NCBI GenBank assembly: GCA_021815405.1
Contig: JAKAGV010000001.1
Coordinates: 434,001 to 498,000 of the forward strand
Direction of reading: 5' to 3'
Length of the DNA: 64,000 nucleotides
DNA from: Bacteroidota bacterium
GTDB lineage: Bacteria; Bacteroidota; Ignavibacteria; Ignavibacteriales; Ignavibacteriaceae
Shown here in pieces: positions 53,173 to 61,708 of the stretch. The notes below the pieces were generated by a model that made no database searches, was not told where the DNA came from, and saw only the letters and a program-made list of their open reading frames with translations. The position numbers and the translations under genes were made by a program. Every line of letters begins with the position of its first letter. The stretch's first letter is position 1.

Positions 53173-55398
53173 ATGTTAGTTACTTGTTCGCAAATGGTAA
53201 GCAAAAAAAACAAATCCAATCCGCGCAAAATACATCTTGCCAAAGATGTACTTTTCATCTTAGTACTCTCCTTTCTTGTATTAGTAACTACAGGTAAACT
53301 TGGTGCTCAAACTAACGATGACTGCCTTACTTGCCATTCTGACAGCACTCTTACAATGGTCAAGAACAAAAAAACAATTTCACTTTATGTTGACTCAAAC
53401 GTTCTTGCACATTCGGCTCACGCAAAATTGCAATGCATAGCCTGCCATACCGGATTCGATATTAATAACATACCGCATAAGAAAAATATACAGCCTATTG
53501 ACTGTCAATCATGCCATAAAGGTATTGCATTAAAGCATCCATTCCATCCGCAAATGTTAAGAGCCAATACTGTTTCAGGTGGTCCGGATGTGAACTGTGT
53601 AGGCTGTCATGGTACGCATGATGTAATTTCTCCTAAAGTGCCGGGCTCTAAGTTTAATAATTCAAACATGGTTGAAGCATGCGGAAGCTGCCATAAGGCT
53701 GAGAAAGATCAATTTGTTACCTCAGCACACGCTAATGGATTAAGAGAAGGCGTAAAGGGCTCACCGAATTGTTTTACATGTCATAAAAATCAGATAACAT
53801 CAATTACAATTAAAGATACTGCAGTAGTAAAATTAGCTCAGGAAAAATTATGCCTTTCCTGCCATCTGGATAATGCGCAAATAAAAGCAAGAACTTCTCC
53901 TTCGGCAGGTTTTATTGCTTCCTATGAAAATAGTATTCATGGAAAACTACTCAGTGAAGGAAACGGCAAAGTAGCAAACTGCGTAAATTGCCATACTGCG
54001 CATAAAATGAAACCGGCTAGTGATCCTACTTCGACGGTAAACAAATTTAATATACCGAATACTTGCGGACAATGCCATAAAGATATTGCTGTTAGATATA
54101 AAGAGAGTGTTCACGGAGTTGCTGTTCTTAAAGAAGGGCATCTTGATGCGCCTGTATGCACGGACTGTCATGGCGAGCATAATATAATGAAGCCGACTAA
54201 TCCAAAAGCACCGACATCTTATGCAAATCTATCGCAGCAGATTTGCTCTAAATGCCACAGCTCAATGGGAATTTCGGCAAAGTATGGTTTGAATCCGAAT
54301 AGATGGAGTACATTTAAAAACAGCTATCATGGTTTAGCATTACAAGGCGGAGCTACAACAGTAGCTAACTGCGCAAGCTGCCATGGAGCGCATCTAATTT
54401 TACCACCCAGCGATCCAAGATCAAGCGTATATAAGGGGAACCTTGCAAAGACATGCGGTAAGTGCCATCCCGGGGCTAATGAAAAATTTGCTATCGGTAA
54501 AATTCATTCATCAACAACAAATGCAAAATCAGATCCAATATTGTACTGGATAGCTTCTATCTACATTGTAATGATTATCTCGATTATTGGTGCGATGTTC
54601 CTCCACAATCTTCTTGACTTCATCAAGAAAGCAAGAATAAAGAAGCTGAAGATGAGAGGCATGATGATAGAAGAACATCCGGATCATTCGCTTTATTTAA
54701 GAATGAATGTCAATGAAAGAATCCAGCACATTCTGTTTGCATTAAGCTTTATTATTTTGGTAATTACCGGCTTCATGCTTCAATATCCCGATTCGTGGTG
54801 GGCGTCTCAATTAAGAGGCTTAAGTGAAAATGCTTTTGAGTATAGAAGCTATCTTCACAGAATAGCTGCTGTAATAATGATTGCCGTTAGTCTTTACCAT
54901 ATCTACTACATTCTGTTTACAGAAAGAGGCAAGCAGTTGATTAAAGACCTGCTTCCTAAAAGACAGGATTTTTATGATGCGATTGGCGTTGCTAAATTTA
55001 ATCTCGGCTTATCAAAGGTAAAGCCTATGCTGGATAGATTTAGTTATGTAGAAAAGGCAGAGTATTGGGCGCTGATTTGGGGAACAATAATTATGTCTGC
55101 AACCGGCTTAATAATGTGGTTTGATAATACATTTATCGGACTGTTTACAAAGCTCGGCTGGGACATTGCAAGAACGATACATTTCTATGAAGCATGGCTT
55201 GCATCTCTTGCGATTATCGTTTGGCATTTCTACTTCGTAATATTTAACCCGGAAATTTACCCAATGAACACTTCTTGGATAACTGGTCATCTTACAGAAG
55301 AAGAAATGAAGGAAGAGCATCCCGCAGAACTGGAAAGAATTAAAAAGCTGGAAGCGGAATTCCCAAATCAAAAAAACGATAACAAAAAAGGAATCTAG
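53173..55398 (+). CDS. 13-haem cytochrome c fused to b-type cytochrome (CbcL-like layout)
   Basis: This 741-residue inner-membrane protein has an export signal (about residues 24-46), then 13 CxxCH haem-c sites between residues 51 and 432. Five membrane helices follow (about 456-480, 516-537, 561-583, 628-650, 670-692). Histidines 519, 562, 576, 670 and 685 fit the b-haem pattern of HydC/FdnI-type quinol oxidoreductases. The layout equals Geobacter CbcL (multihaem c plus b domain), which oxidises menaquinol for extracellular electron transfer. Here there are more haems. S-x-HG words before many haems supply likely distal ligands. First of the cytochrome block, with the next gene 20 bp away. 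Confidence 0.88.
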   Translation: MLVTCSQMVSKKNKSNPRKIHLAKDVLFILVLSFLVLVTTGKLGAQTNDDCLTCHSDSTLTMVKNKKTISLYVDSNVLAHSAHAKLQCIACHTGFDINNIPHKKNIQPIDCQSCHKGIALKHPFHPQMLRANTVSGGPDVNCVGCHGTHDVISPKVPGSKFNNSNMVEACGSCHKAEKDQFVTSAHANGLREGVKGSPNCFTCHKNQITSITIKDTAVVKLAQEKLCLSCHLDNAQIKARTSPSAGFIASYENSIHGKLLSEGNGKVANCVNCHTAHKMKPASDPTSTVNKFNIPNTCGQCHKDIAVRYKESVHGVAVLKEGHLDAPVCTDCHGEHNIMKPTNPKAPTSYANLSQQICSKCHSSMGISAKYGLNPNRWSTFKNSYHGLALQGGATTVANCASCHGAHLILPPSDPRSSVYKGNLAKTCGKCHPGANEKFAIGKIHSSTTNAKSDPILYWIASIYIVMIISIIGAMFLHNLLDFIKKARIKKLKMRGMMIEEHPDHSLYLRMNVNERIQHILFALSFIILVITGFMLQYPDSWWASQLRGLSENAFEYRSYLHRIAAVIMIAVSLYHIYYILFTERGKQLIKDLLPKRQDFYDAIGVAKFNLGLSKVKPMLDRFSYVEKAEYWALIWGTIIMSATGLIMWFDNTFIGLFTKLGWDIARTIHFYEAWLASLAIIVWHFYFVIFNPEIYPMNTSWITGHLTEEEMKEEHPAELERIKKLEAEFPNQKNDNKKGI

Positions 55399-55418
55399 AA
55401 AGGCGGGGGCGGCAGCTT

Positions 55419-57419
55419 ATGAATTACAGATCTTACGGAATGCTAAATAAGGAAACGATAATCTCATCGTTTTCTAAGCTGCTCTTATTTTCTTTTTTGA
55501 TTTTAAGTGGAAGTGATGCAATTGCGCAAAGCAACGATGATTGTTTAACTTGCCACGGTGATAATACTCTTACTGCTAAAAAAAATGGAAAGACTATTTC
55601 TGTTTACGTTAACAGCAAAGAACTTAAAGCTTCTGTGCATGGCGATGTTCAATGTGTGGACTGCCATGTCGACCTAGCTAAATCAGATTTTCCACACAAA
55701 ACCAATGTTGCGCCAGCACAATGCGGCGCATGCCATGATGATGAACAAACTCAATATGCACAAGGGATTCACGGTAAAAGAATAGCTAAAGGAGATCCCC
55801 TTGCACCAAGATGTCAAACATGTCATGGCTCTCATAATATAACGGATATAAAAAGTCAAAGCTCAGCAGTCGCACCTATTAAAATACCGTTCTTATGCGG
55901 AAGCTGCCATAGAGAAGGTGCGCCTGTCCAGGTTCAAAGAAAGATTCCTGAGAGCCATATACTCGAAAATTATTCTGAAAGCTTGCACGGTGTTGCACTG
56001 CTTCAGAAAGGGCTTGCTGTTGCACCCAACTGCGCGTCTTGTCATTCACCGCATAAAATTCTTCCGCCTTCGGATCCACAATCAACAATTGCACGGCAGA
56101 ACATTGCAGCTACTTGTACAAAATGCCATGCTGAAATTGAAACTGTTCATAGAAAAATTATTAAAGGAAAACTTTGGGAAAAGACTCCTCATGTTTTACC
56201 TGTTTGCATTGACTGCCATCCGCCGCATAAGATTCAAAAAGTTCTTTATGAACAGAGCGTTGCCAACCAGGATTGTTTGAATTGTCATGGAAGGACAAAT
56301 CTTAAATCCAAAGACGGACGTTCGATGTTTGTTGACGTTGTTCAATTGCAGAATTCAATTCACTCGCAAGTTTCCTGCAGTCAATGCCACAACACGGTTA
56401 ATCCTTCTTTGGAGCGTCCGTGTACGGGTATTACTTCTAAAGTTGATTGTTCTATATGTCATGCTCAAGAAGGTGATCAATTCAGTTCAAGCATTCACGG
56501 TCAGCTTTTAGCTAAGAATGATCCGAACGCGCCAAGTTGCGAAGAATGCCATGGCTCTCATCATGTATTGAGCCACACCAATCCGGTTTCTCCAACTTTT
56601 CACACAAATATTCCATCGCTTTGCGCAAAGTGTCATCGAGAAGGTGAACCTGCTGCTGTAAGATATACAGGAAAAGAGCATGATATAATTCATAACTACG
56701 TCGAGAGTATTCATGGAAAAGGATTGTTGAAGAGCGGCTTAACAGTAACTGCAACTTGCACTGATTGCCATACAGCTCATCATGAACTTCCACATACTGA
56801 TCCGACATCAAGTGTGAACAGAAAAAATATTGCAGCAACTTGCGGAAGATGCCATTACGGAATTGAAAAACAACTTGAGAACAGCGTTCATTCTCCAACT
56901 GTTACAAAGACGGATAAAAAACTACCGGTATGCAATGATTGCCATAGTGCGCATCAGATTTCAAGGACTGATGCTGCCGGTTTCAGGTTATCTATTATGA
57001 CCATCTGCGGGAACTGTCATACCAAATATGCCGAATCTTACTTCGATACTTATCACGGTCAAGTTTCAAGGCTTGGTTATGCAAAAACTGCTAAATGCTG
57101 GGACTGCCATGGCTCGCACGATATTCTGCCGGTTGAAAATCCCGATTCACACCTAAGCTTTCAAAACAAAGTTCAAACTTGCAAGAAGTGCCACGAAGGA
57201 GCTACGCGTCAATTTGCCGGATATTTTACACACGCAACTCACCATGAGCCGGTTAAATATCCTATAATGTTCTGGACATTCTGGGGAATGACAGGGCTGC
57301 TGGTCGGTACTTTCTTTATTGCTGGCGTGCATACATTATTATGGCTGCCTCGTTCAATTCAATATAGAAAAGAATTAAAGAAAAAATTATCTCAAGGAGA
57401 CGAGGATTCGGAATCATAA
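55419..57419 (+). CDS. 19-haem cytochrome c with C-terminal membrane anchor
   Basis: This 666-residue protein has a signal peptide (about residues 18-37) and 19 CxxCH sites between residues 42 and 592. One membrane helix (about 614-643) leaves the haem domain in the periplasm. The haem spacing of sites 1-8 (37, 23, 30, 28, 45, 28, 30) is repeated at sites 9-16 (34, 24, 30, 28, 45, 28, 30), offset 244 residues, so the gene arose by internal duplication. Sites 17-19 echo a third partial copy. It is translated just before the b-type cytochrome, 13 bp apart, and these probably form one complex. Confidence 0.9.
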   Translation: MNYRSYGMLNKETIISSFSKLLLFSFLILSGSDAIAQSNDDCLTCHGDNTLTAKKNGKTISVYVNSKELKASVHGDVQCVDCHVDLAKSDFPHKTNVAPAQCGACHDDEQTQYAQGIHGKRIAKGDPLAPRCQTCHGSHNITDIKSQSSAVAPIKIPFLCGSCHREGAPVQVQRKIPESHILENYSESLHGVALLQKGLAVAPNCASCHSPHKILPPSDPQSTIARQNIAATCTKCHAEIETVHRKIIKGKLWEKTPHVLPVCIDCHPPHKIQKVLYEQSVANQDCLNCHGRTNLKSKDGRSMFVDVVQLQNSIHSQVSCSQCHNTVNPSLERPCTGITSKVDCSICHAQEGDQFSSSIHGQLLAKNDPNAPSCEECHGSHHVLSHTNPVSPTFHTNIPSLCAKCHREGEPAAVRYTGKEHDIIHNYVESIHGKGLLKSGLTVTATCTDCHTAHHELPHTDPTSSVNRKNIAATCGRCHYGIEKQLENSVHSPTVTKTDKKLPVCNDCHSAHQISRTDAAGFRLSIMTICGNCHTKYAESYFDTYHGQVSRLGYAKTAKCWDCHGSHDILPVENPDSHLSFQNKVQTCKKCHEGATRQFAGYFTHATHHEPVKYPIMFWTFWGMTGLLVGTFFIAGVHTLLWLPRSIQYRKELKKKLSQGDEDSES

Positions 57420-57432
57420 ATCCGAGGAAGTT

Positions 57433-58329
57433 ATGGAAGACAAAGAAGAGAAAATTTTAGAAACAGAAGAAAGACCGGTAGAGCTTCACACAATTAAGAA
57501 AGAGAAGCTACAGTTCCAGAGATTTACCCGGTTGAATAGAGTTCTTCACATTCTTATGATCGTCAGTTTTATAAGCCTTGCACTTACCGGCATGACTCTT
57601 AAATTTTCTTATACCGGATGGGCGGTTTTTCTTTCTCATTTATTAGGTGGCTTTGAGTCTGCAGGTTATATCCACAGGTTCTTTGCATTCGTTATGGTGA
57701 GCGTATTTATTACTCATCTTATTGATCTTTTTAAGATGAAGAGGAGAGAAAAGAAAACATTGAGGCAATTGATTTTTTCTCCCGACAGCATGATGTTCAA
57801 TAAGAAAGATGTAAAAGATATTATCGGTACCTTGAAATGGTTCATTGGAATGGGCGAGCGTCCACATTACGGCAGATGGACTTACTGGGAGAAGTTTGAT
57901 TACTTCGCAGTCTTCTGGGGAATTTTTGTCATCGGCTCCACCGGTTTAACTCTTTGGTTCCCGGAAACAATGACAAGCATTCTTCCCGGCTGGTTTATAA
58001 ACGTAGCTACAATTATTCACAGCGATGAAGCTTTGCTTGCTACTGGATTTATTTTTACCGTCCATTTTTTTAATACTCATCTTCGCCCGGAAAAATTCCC
58101 GATGGATATTGTAATCTTTTCAGGCAGAACTTCGCTTGCAGAATATAAGATAGACAGACCGGCAGAATATAAAGAGCTTTTGGATTCGGGTAGACTTGAA
58201 GATTTTCTTGTTGAACCTTACCCTCCGATAGTAATAAGAGCTATAAAAGTTTTTGGCTGGATTGCATTAAGCCTCGGCTTCAGCATTATAGTTTGGATTA
58301 TTTATGCAATGATTTTTGCATACAGGTAA
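57433..58329 (+). CDS. b-type dihaem cytochrome (HydC/FdnI-like)
   Basis: This 298-residue membrane protein has five helices (about residues 30-57, 79-100, 150-176, 190-215, 262-296). Histidines 39, 81 and 95, and those in IHSDEA and VHFFNTH, line up with the five in the C-terminal part of the 13-haem protein, so the two are paralogues: one fused, one separate. It is the likely quinol-oxidising subunit for the 19-haem protein encoded just upstream. A long N-terminal charged segment of 30 residues is cytoplasmic. A hairpin with a T-run follows at 58389. Confidence 0.88.
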   Translation: MEDKEEKILETEERPVELHTIKKEKLQFQRFTRLNRVLHILMIVSFISLALTGMTLKFSYTGWAVFLSHLLGGFESAGYIHRFFAFVMVSVFITHLIDLFKMKRREKKTLRQLIFSPDSMMFNKKDVKDIIGTLKWFIGMGERPHYGRWTYWEKFDYFAVFWGIFVIGSTGLTLWFPETMTSILPGWFINVATIIHSDEALLATGFIFTVHFFNTHLRPEKFPMDIVIFSGRTSLAEYKIDRPAEYKELLDSGRLEDFLVEPYPPIVIRAIKVFGWIALSLGFSIIVWIIYAMIFAYR

Positions 58330-58388
58330 TAAAACATGGAAATATTTTTTTCGTCAACAGAAAGTATTTGGAATAAAAAAGAACTTTG

Positions 58389-58461
58389 GCAAAGAGCAAA
58401 GTACATAGAACATAGCGTAACGGTTACGCCATGCGCTCTGCCCTATGCTCTTTGCTTTTTT
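58389..58461 (+). terminator. Long hairpin with T-run inside the cytochrome block
   Basis: A 10-bp perfect outer stem (gcaaagagca at 58389-58398; complement at 58446-58455) encloses an imperfect inner stem centred on gtaac/gttac, followed by six T. The arms are built of 7-nt words (GCAAAGA, ACATAGA, ATGCTCT). It may end or attenuate the upstream transcript before the NapC-like gene, whose start is 66 bp further. Confidence 0.7.
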
Positions 58462-58526
58462 AATATTACAGTTTTAAAGTTTTCGACTGATAATCTGATT
58501 GGTTTAGTATTTAATAAGGTAGAGAA

Positions 58527-60020
58527 ATGAGAAAGCGGTTACCATCGTCGTTTTATAATCCTATTACAATTGCAGGCGCTGCAATTGCTTCAATTAGCTT
58601 TGGATTAATTCTTTTCCTTATGCTGCTTGAAACTTTGGCGACAGAGCCGAAGCCGTACATGGGAATAATTACTTTCATCATTCTACCGGGATTTTTAATT
58701 ATCGGTTTATTATTAATTGCTTTCGGAATTTATAGAGAACATCGCTTTGATCTGAAAGGAAAGCACCGCGAACATATTCTTCCTAAATTAGATTTAAACG
58801 ATCCCAAGCACAGAAGAGCCTTTATAATCTTTTCAGTTGGTACCATTCTCCTCTTAGTCTTTAGTGCCTTTGGAAGTTATGAAGCATATGAGTTTACTGA
58901 CTCGGTTCAATTTTGCGGAACTATTTGCCACAAGGTAATGAATCCCGAATATACTGCATATCAGAATTCGCCTCATGCTCATGTAGCTTGCGTTAAATGT
59001 CATATCGGTCCCGGCGCAGGCTGGTTTGTACGTTCGAAAATTTCCGGTTCATACCAGGTCTATTCGGTTTTATTCAATAAATATCCCAGACCGATTCCAA
59101 CGCCTATTAAAAATCTTCGTCCTGCAAAAGAAACTTGTGAACAGTGCCATTGGCCGAATGCATTTTATTATAAGATGGAAAAGCAGAAGACTTATTATTT
59201 GTCGGATGAAAAAAATTCTGAAATGAAGTTGACTTTATCCATAAACATCGGCGGAGGAAACCAGGCTACCGGAGTTACTTCAGGAATTCATTGGCACATG
59301 AACATTGCAAATCAAATAACTTATATAGCTACCGACCGTGCACGCCAGGTCATTCCATGGGTACAAGTCAAATCAAAGGACGGCAAGGTAACTGTTTACC
59401 GCAGTACCGATGAAAAAATTCCGCAGAGCATGATTACAAAAGATAATATGCGCGTAATGGATTGCATAGACTGCCATAATAGACCCACGCATATTTATCA
59501 TCCGCCGTCACCTGCGGTAAACGATGCAATGGCATCAGGTCTGATAAATCCTGATCTGCCGTACATAAAGAGTATTTCTGTCCAAGCGCTTGAAGCCGGA
59601 TACACGACCAAAGATATAGCGTTGGATAGTATTAAATATGCAATCGAAGAGTTTTATAATCTCAATTATCCTGACATAGCCTCAAAAGATAAAAATCAAA
59701 TCGAACAAGCAGTTCAACAAGTTCAAAAGATATATTCGCTGAATTACTTCCCGGAGATGAATGTAAGTTGGAAAAAATTTCCCAACAACATCGGGCACTT
59801 ATACTCGCCGGGCTGTTTTCGTTGTCACGATGGAAAACATGTTAGCAAAGATGGTAAGGTAATTTCCAAGAGCTGTAATATTTGTCATACAATATTCTCG
59901 GAACAATTTGGAAATCAAAAGCCGGAGCTATCATTAACTGGCGTTAAGTATCAACACCCGATCGATATCGGCGATTCATGGAAGGAGATGGAATGCAGCG
60001 ATTGCCACGGTCCTAAATAG
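58527..60020 (+). CDS. NapC/NirT-like 7-haem cytochrome with three membrane helices
   Basis: In this 497-residue protein, three helices at about residues 15-36, 46-68 and 98-118 replace the single anchor of classical NapC. The NapC-like domain begins with CGTICH (a CX3CH site, residues 130-135), then CVKCH in the block ACVKCHIGPGAGWFVRSKISG. Further sites CEQCH, CIDCH, CFRCH, CNICH and CSDCH make seven in all, the last at the C-terminal end. NapC proteins take electrons from menaquinol and pass them to periplasmic reductases. The partner here is probably among the neighbouring multihaem proteins. The exact role is inferred. Confidence 0.85.
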   Translation: MRKRLPSSFYNPITIAGAAIASISFGLILFLMLLETLATEPKPYMGIITFIILPGFLIIGLLLIAFGIYREHRFDLKGKHREHILPKLDLNDPKHRRAFIIFSVGTILLLVFSAFGSYEAYEFTDSVQFCGTICHKVMNPEYTAYQNSPHAHVACVKCHIGPGAGWFVRSKISGSYQVYSVLFNKYPRPIPTPIKNLRPAKETCEQCHWPNAFYYKMEKQKTYYLSDEKNSEMKLTLSINIGGGNQATGVTSGIHWHMNIANQITYIATDRARQVIPWVQVKSKDGKVTVYRSTDEKIPQSMITKDNMRVMDCIDCHNRPTHIYHPPSPAVNDAMASGLINPDLPYIKSISVQALEAGYTTKDIALDSIKYAIEEFYNLNYPDIASKDKNQIEQAVQQVQKIYSLNYFPEMNVSWKKFPNNIGHLYSPGCFRCHDGKHVSKDGKVISKSCNICHTIFSEQFGNQKPELSLTGVKYQHPIDIGDSWKEMECSDCHGPK

Positions 60021-60165
60021 CAGATGCAATAACTACTTTCCATATCGAACCAAAGCTCGAAGTGTTCTTGTCGATGTCTAAGGATTAGGTATTTAATAAA
60101 TACTCTTATTCCTGGTCAGATGATTCCCGGCGTTAATAATCATAATTAACCAAGGGTGGATTGTT

Positions 60166-60621
60166 ATGGATAATGTTCAAGGTAAGCCCGATCTAAAGAA
60201 CAGGCGCGACTTTCTGAAGTACTTGCTCAGTGCGGGAGTGCTTGGTTTTGCTGCATCGGTAATCTATCCCGTCCTTTCTTATCTCAAACCTCCAAAGCAA
60301 AGTGAAGTTGAAGTTACCAGCGTTAGCGCAGGTAAGCTTAGCGACTTTCCTAAAGACAGCGGTAAAATTATTCGCTTCGGAAATAAGCCCGTACTTGTTG
60401 TTTACTCTGCAGACGGCAATCTACATGCTCTTTCCGCAGAATGTACACATCTCGGATGTACAGTTCAGTTTAGAAAAGATCTTGATTTGATCTGGTGCGC
60501 CTGCCATAACGGTAAATACGATCTCAATGGAAGAAATATTTCCGGTCCTCCGCCTCGTCCGCTTACTCCTTTTAAAGTAATAGTTAAAGCCGGCGAAATA
60601 TTTATTTCTAAGATGGCGTGA
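60166..60621 (+). CDS. Rieske iron-sulfur protein
   Basis: This 151-residue subunit belongs to a cytochrome bc-type complex. A twin-arginine-like start (NRRDFLKYLLSAG, Arg13-Arg14) precedes one membrane anchor (about 19-40). The 2Fe-2S ligands are in CTHLGC (93-98) and CACHNG (111-116), with Pro-rich GPPPRPL closing the cluster domain. It transfers electrons from quinol at the Qo site to a c-type haem. It ends 7 bp before cytochrome b. The 145-bp gap upstream shows no gene. Confidence 0.93.
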   Translation: MDNVQGKPDLKNRRDFLKYLLSAGVLGFAASVIYPVLSYLKPPKQSEVEVTSVSAGKLSDFPKDSGKIIRFGNKPVLVVYSADGNLHALSAECTHLGCTVQFRKDLDLIWCACHNGKYDLNGRNISGPPPRPLTPFKVIVKAGEIFISKMA

Positions 60622-60628
60622 GGTTGAA

Positions 60629-61708
60629 ATGAAAAATTATTTTAAATGCTTGTACAACTGGATTGATGAACGTGTTCAGCTTGAAGACCTTGTGAAATTT
60701 ATGGGGAAGAAGTACGTTCCCGTTCATCGTCATTCTATCTGGTATTATTTCGGTGGTGTGTCACTTTTCTTTTTTATCATCCAGGTTACAACCGGAATAC
60801 TTCTTCTATTTTATTATAAAGGAAGCTCGGATCTCGCCTTTGAAAGTGTTCAGTTCATTATGTCAAAGGTGCAGTTCGGGTGGCTGGTCAGGTCGATACA
60901 TGCTTGGGCTGCAAATCTTTTTATCCTTTCCGCCTTCGTTCATATGTTCAGTGTTTATTTTGAAAAAGCCTACCGCAAGCCGCGCGAGATGACATGGATT
61001 ACCGGCATGCTGATGTTTTTTATGTGCCTCGGCTTCGGCTTCAGCGGCTACCTTCTTCCTTGGAATACGCTTTCTTTCTTTGCTACAAAAGTCGGTACCG
61101 ATATTGCCGGTAATGTTCCAATCATCGGCGGACCGCTTAAAGTTTTTATTAGGGGAGGCGATGATGTAACTGGCGCAACTCTATCAAGATTATTCGGATT
61201 CCATGTGGCGCTGTTTCCCGGCATCTTCACAATTCTTCTTGGGATTCATTTAATATTGATTCAGAGACAGGGAATAAGCGAGCCGGTGCATTTTAGCGAG
61301 AAGCCCGCATCCGAAAAAAAGACTATGCCGTTCTTCCCAAACTTTCTTCTTAGAGATCTTCTTTTATGGTTGATTGTACTTAATGTACTTGCAATACTTG
61401 CAGTGTTCTTACCGGCAGATCTCGGCATTAAAGCAAATCCTTTCGCATCGGCGCCCGCAGGCATTAAACCGGAATGGTATTTCCTCTTCATGTTTCAAAG
61501 CCTAAAATATTTTCCATCGCATATTCTCTTTGCTGATGGAGAAACGGTTGGAATTTTATTATTCGGCGCTGCCGGTGTATTATGGCTGCTTATTCCATTC
61601 TGGGATAGAAAGAGTTCGCGAGGCGAACAAAATAGGTTCGTAAATTATCTCGGACTGTTTGCCGTAATTTTCATAATCATCTTAACATTTCTGGGATGGC
61701 TGTCATGA
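60629..61708 (+). CDS. Cytochrome b (b6-type, fused with subunit IV region)
   Basis: This 359-residue membrane subunit has about eight helices. The b-haem ligand pairs are in IHAWAANLF...AFVHMF (13 residues between the two His) and FHVALF...GIHLIL (14 residues between), the latter as in cytochrome b6 rather than bc1. The Qo-site PEWY is conserved in KPEWYFLF. The order RSIHAW, LLPWNTLSFFATKVGT, then PEWY is standard. It is overlapped by 4 bp by the 11-haem gene, which takes the place of cytochrome c1 or f. Confidence 0.93.
   Translation: MKNYFKCLYNWIDERVQLEDLVKFMGKKYVPVHRHSIWYYFGGVSLFFFIIQVTTGILLLFYYKGSSDLAFESVQFIMSKVQFGWLVRSIHAWAANLFILSAFVHMFSVYFEKAYRKPREMTWITGMLMFFMCLGFGFSGYLLPWNTLSFFATKVGTDIAGNVPIIGGPLKVFIRGGDDVTGATLSRLFGFHVALFPGIFTILLGIHLILIQRQGISEPVHFSEKPASEKKTMPFFPNFLLRDLLLWLIVLNVLAILAVFLPADLGIKANPFASAPAGIKPEWYFLFMFQSLKYFPSHILFADGETVGILLFGAAGVLWLLIPFWDRKSSRGEQNRFVNYLGLFAVIFIIILTFLGWLS

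Noticed and set aside
56512-56898. 128-codon frame antisense to the 19-haem gene
   Set aside because: Lies entirely within a clear haem-c coding region; regular CxxCH codons create open antisense frames.
58336-58530. 64-codon frame between two cytochrome genes
   Set aside because: It is filled by a hairpin with T-run and repeated words, has no motif and no homology I can recognise; best seen as a terminator region.
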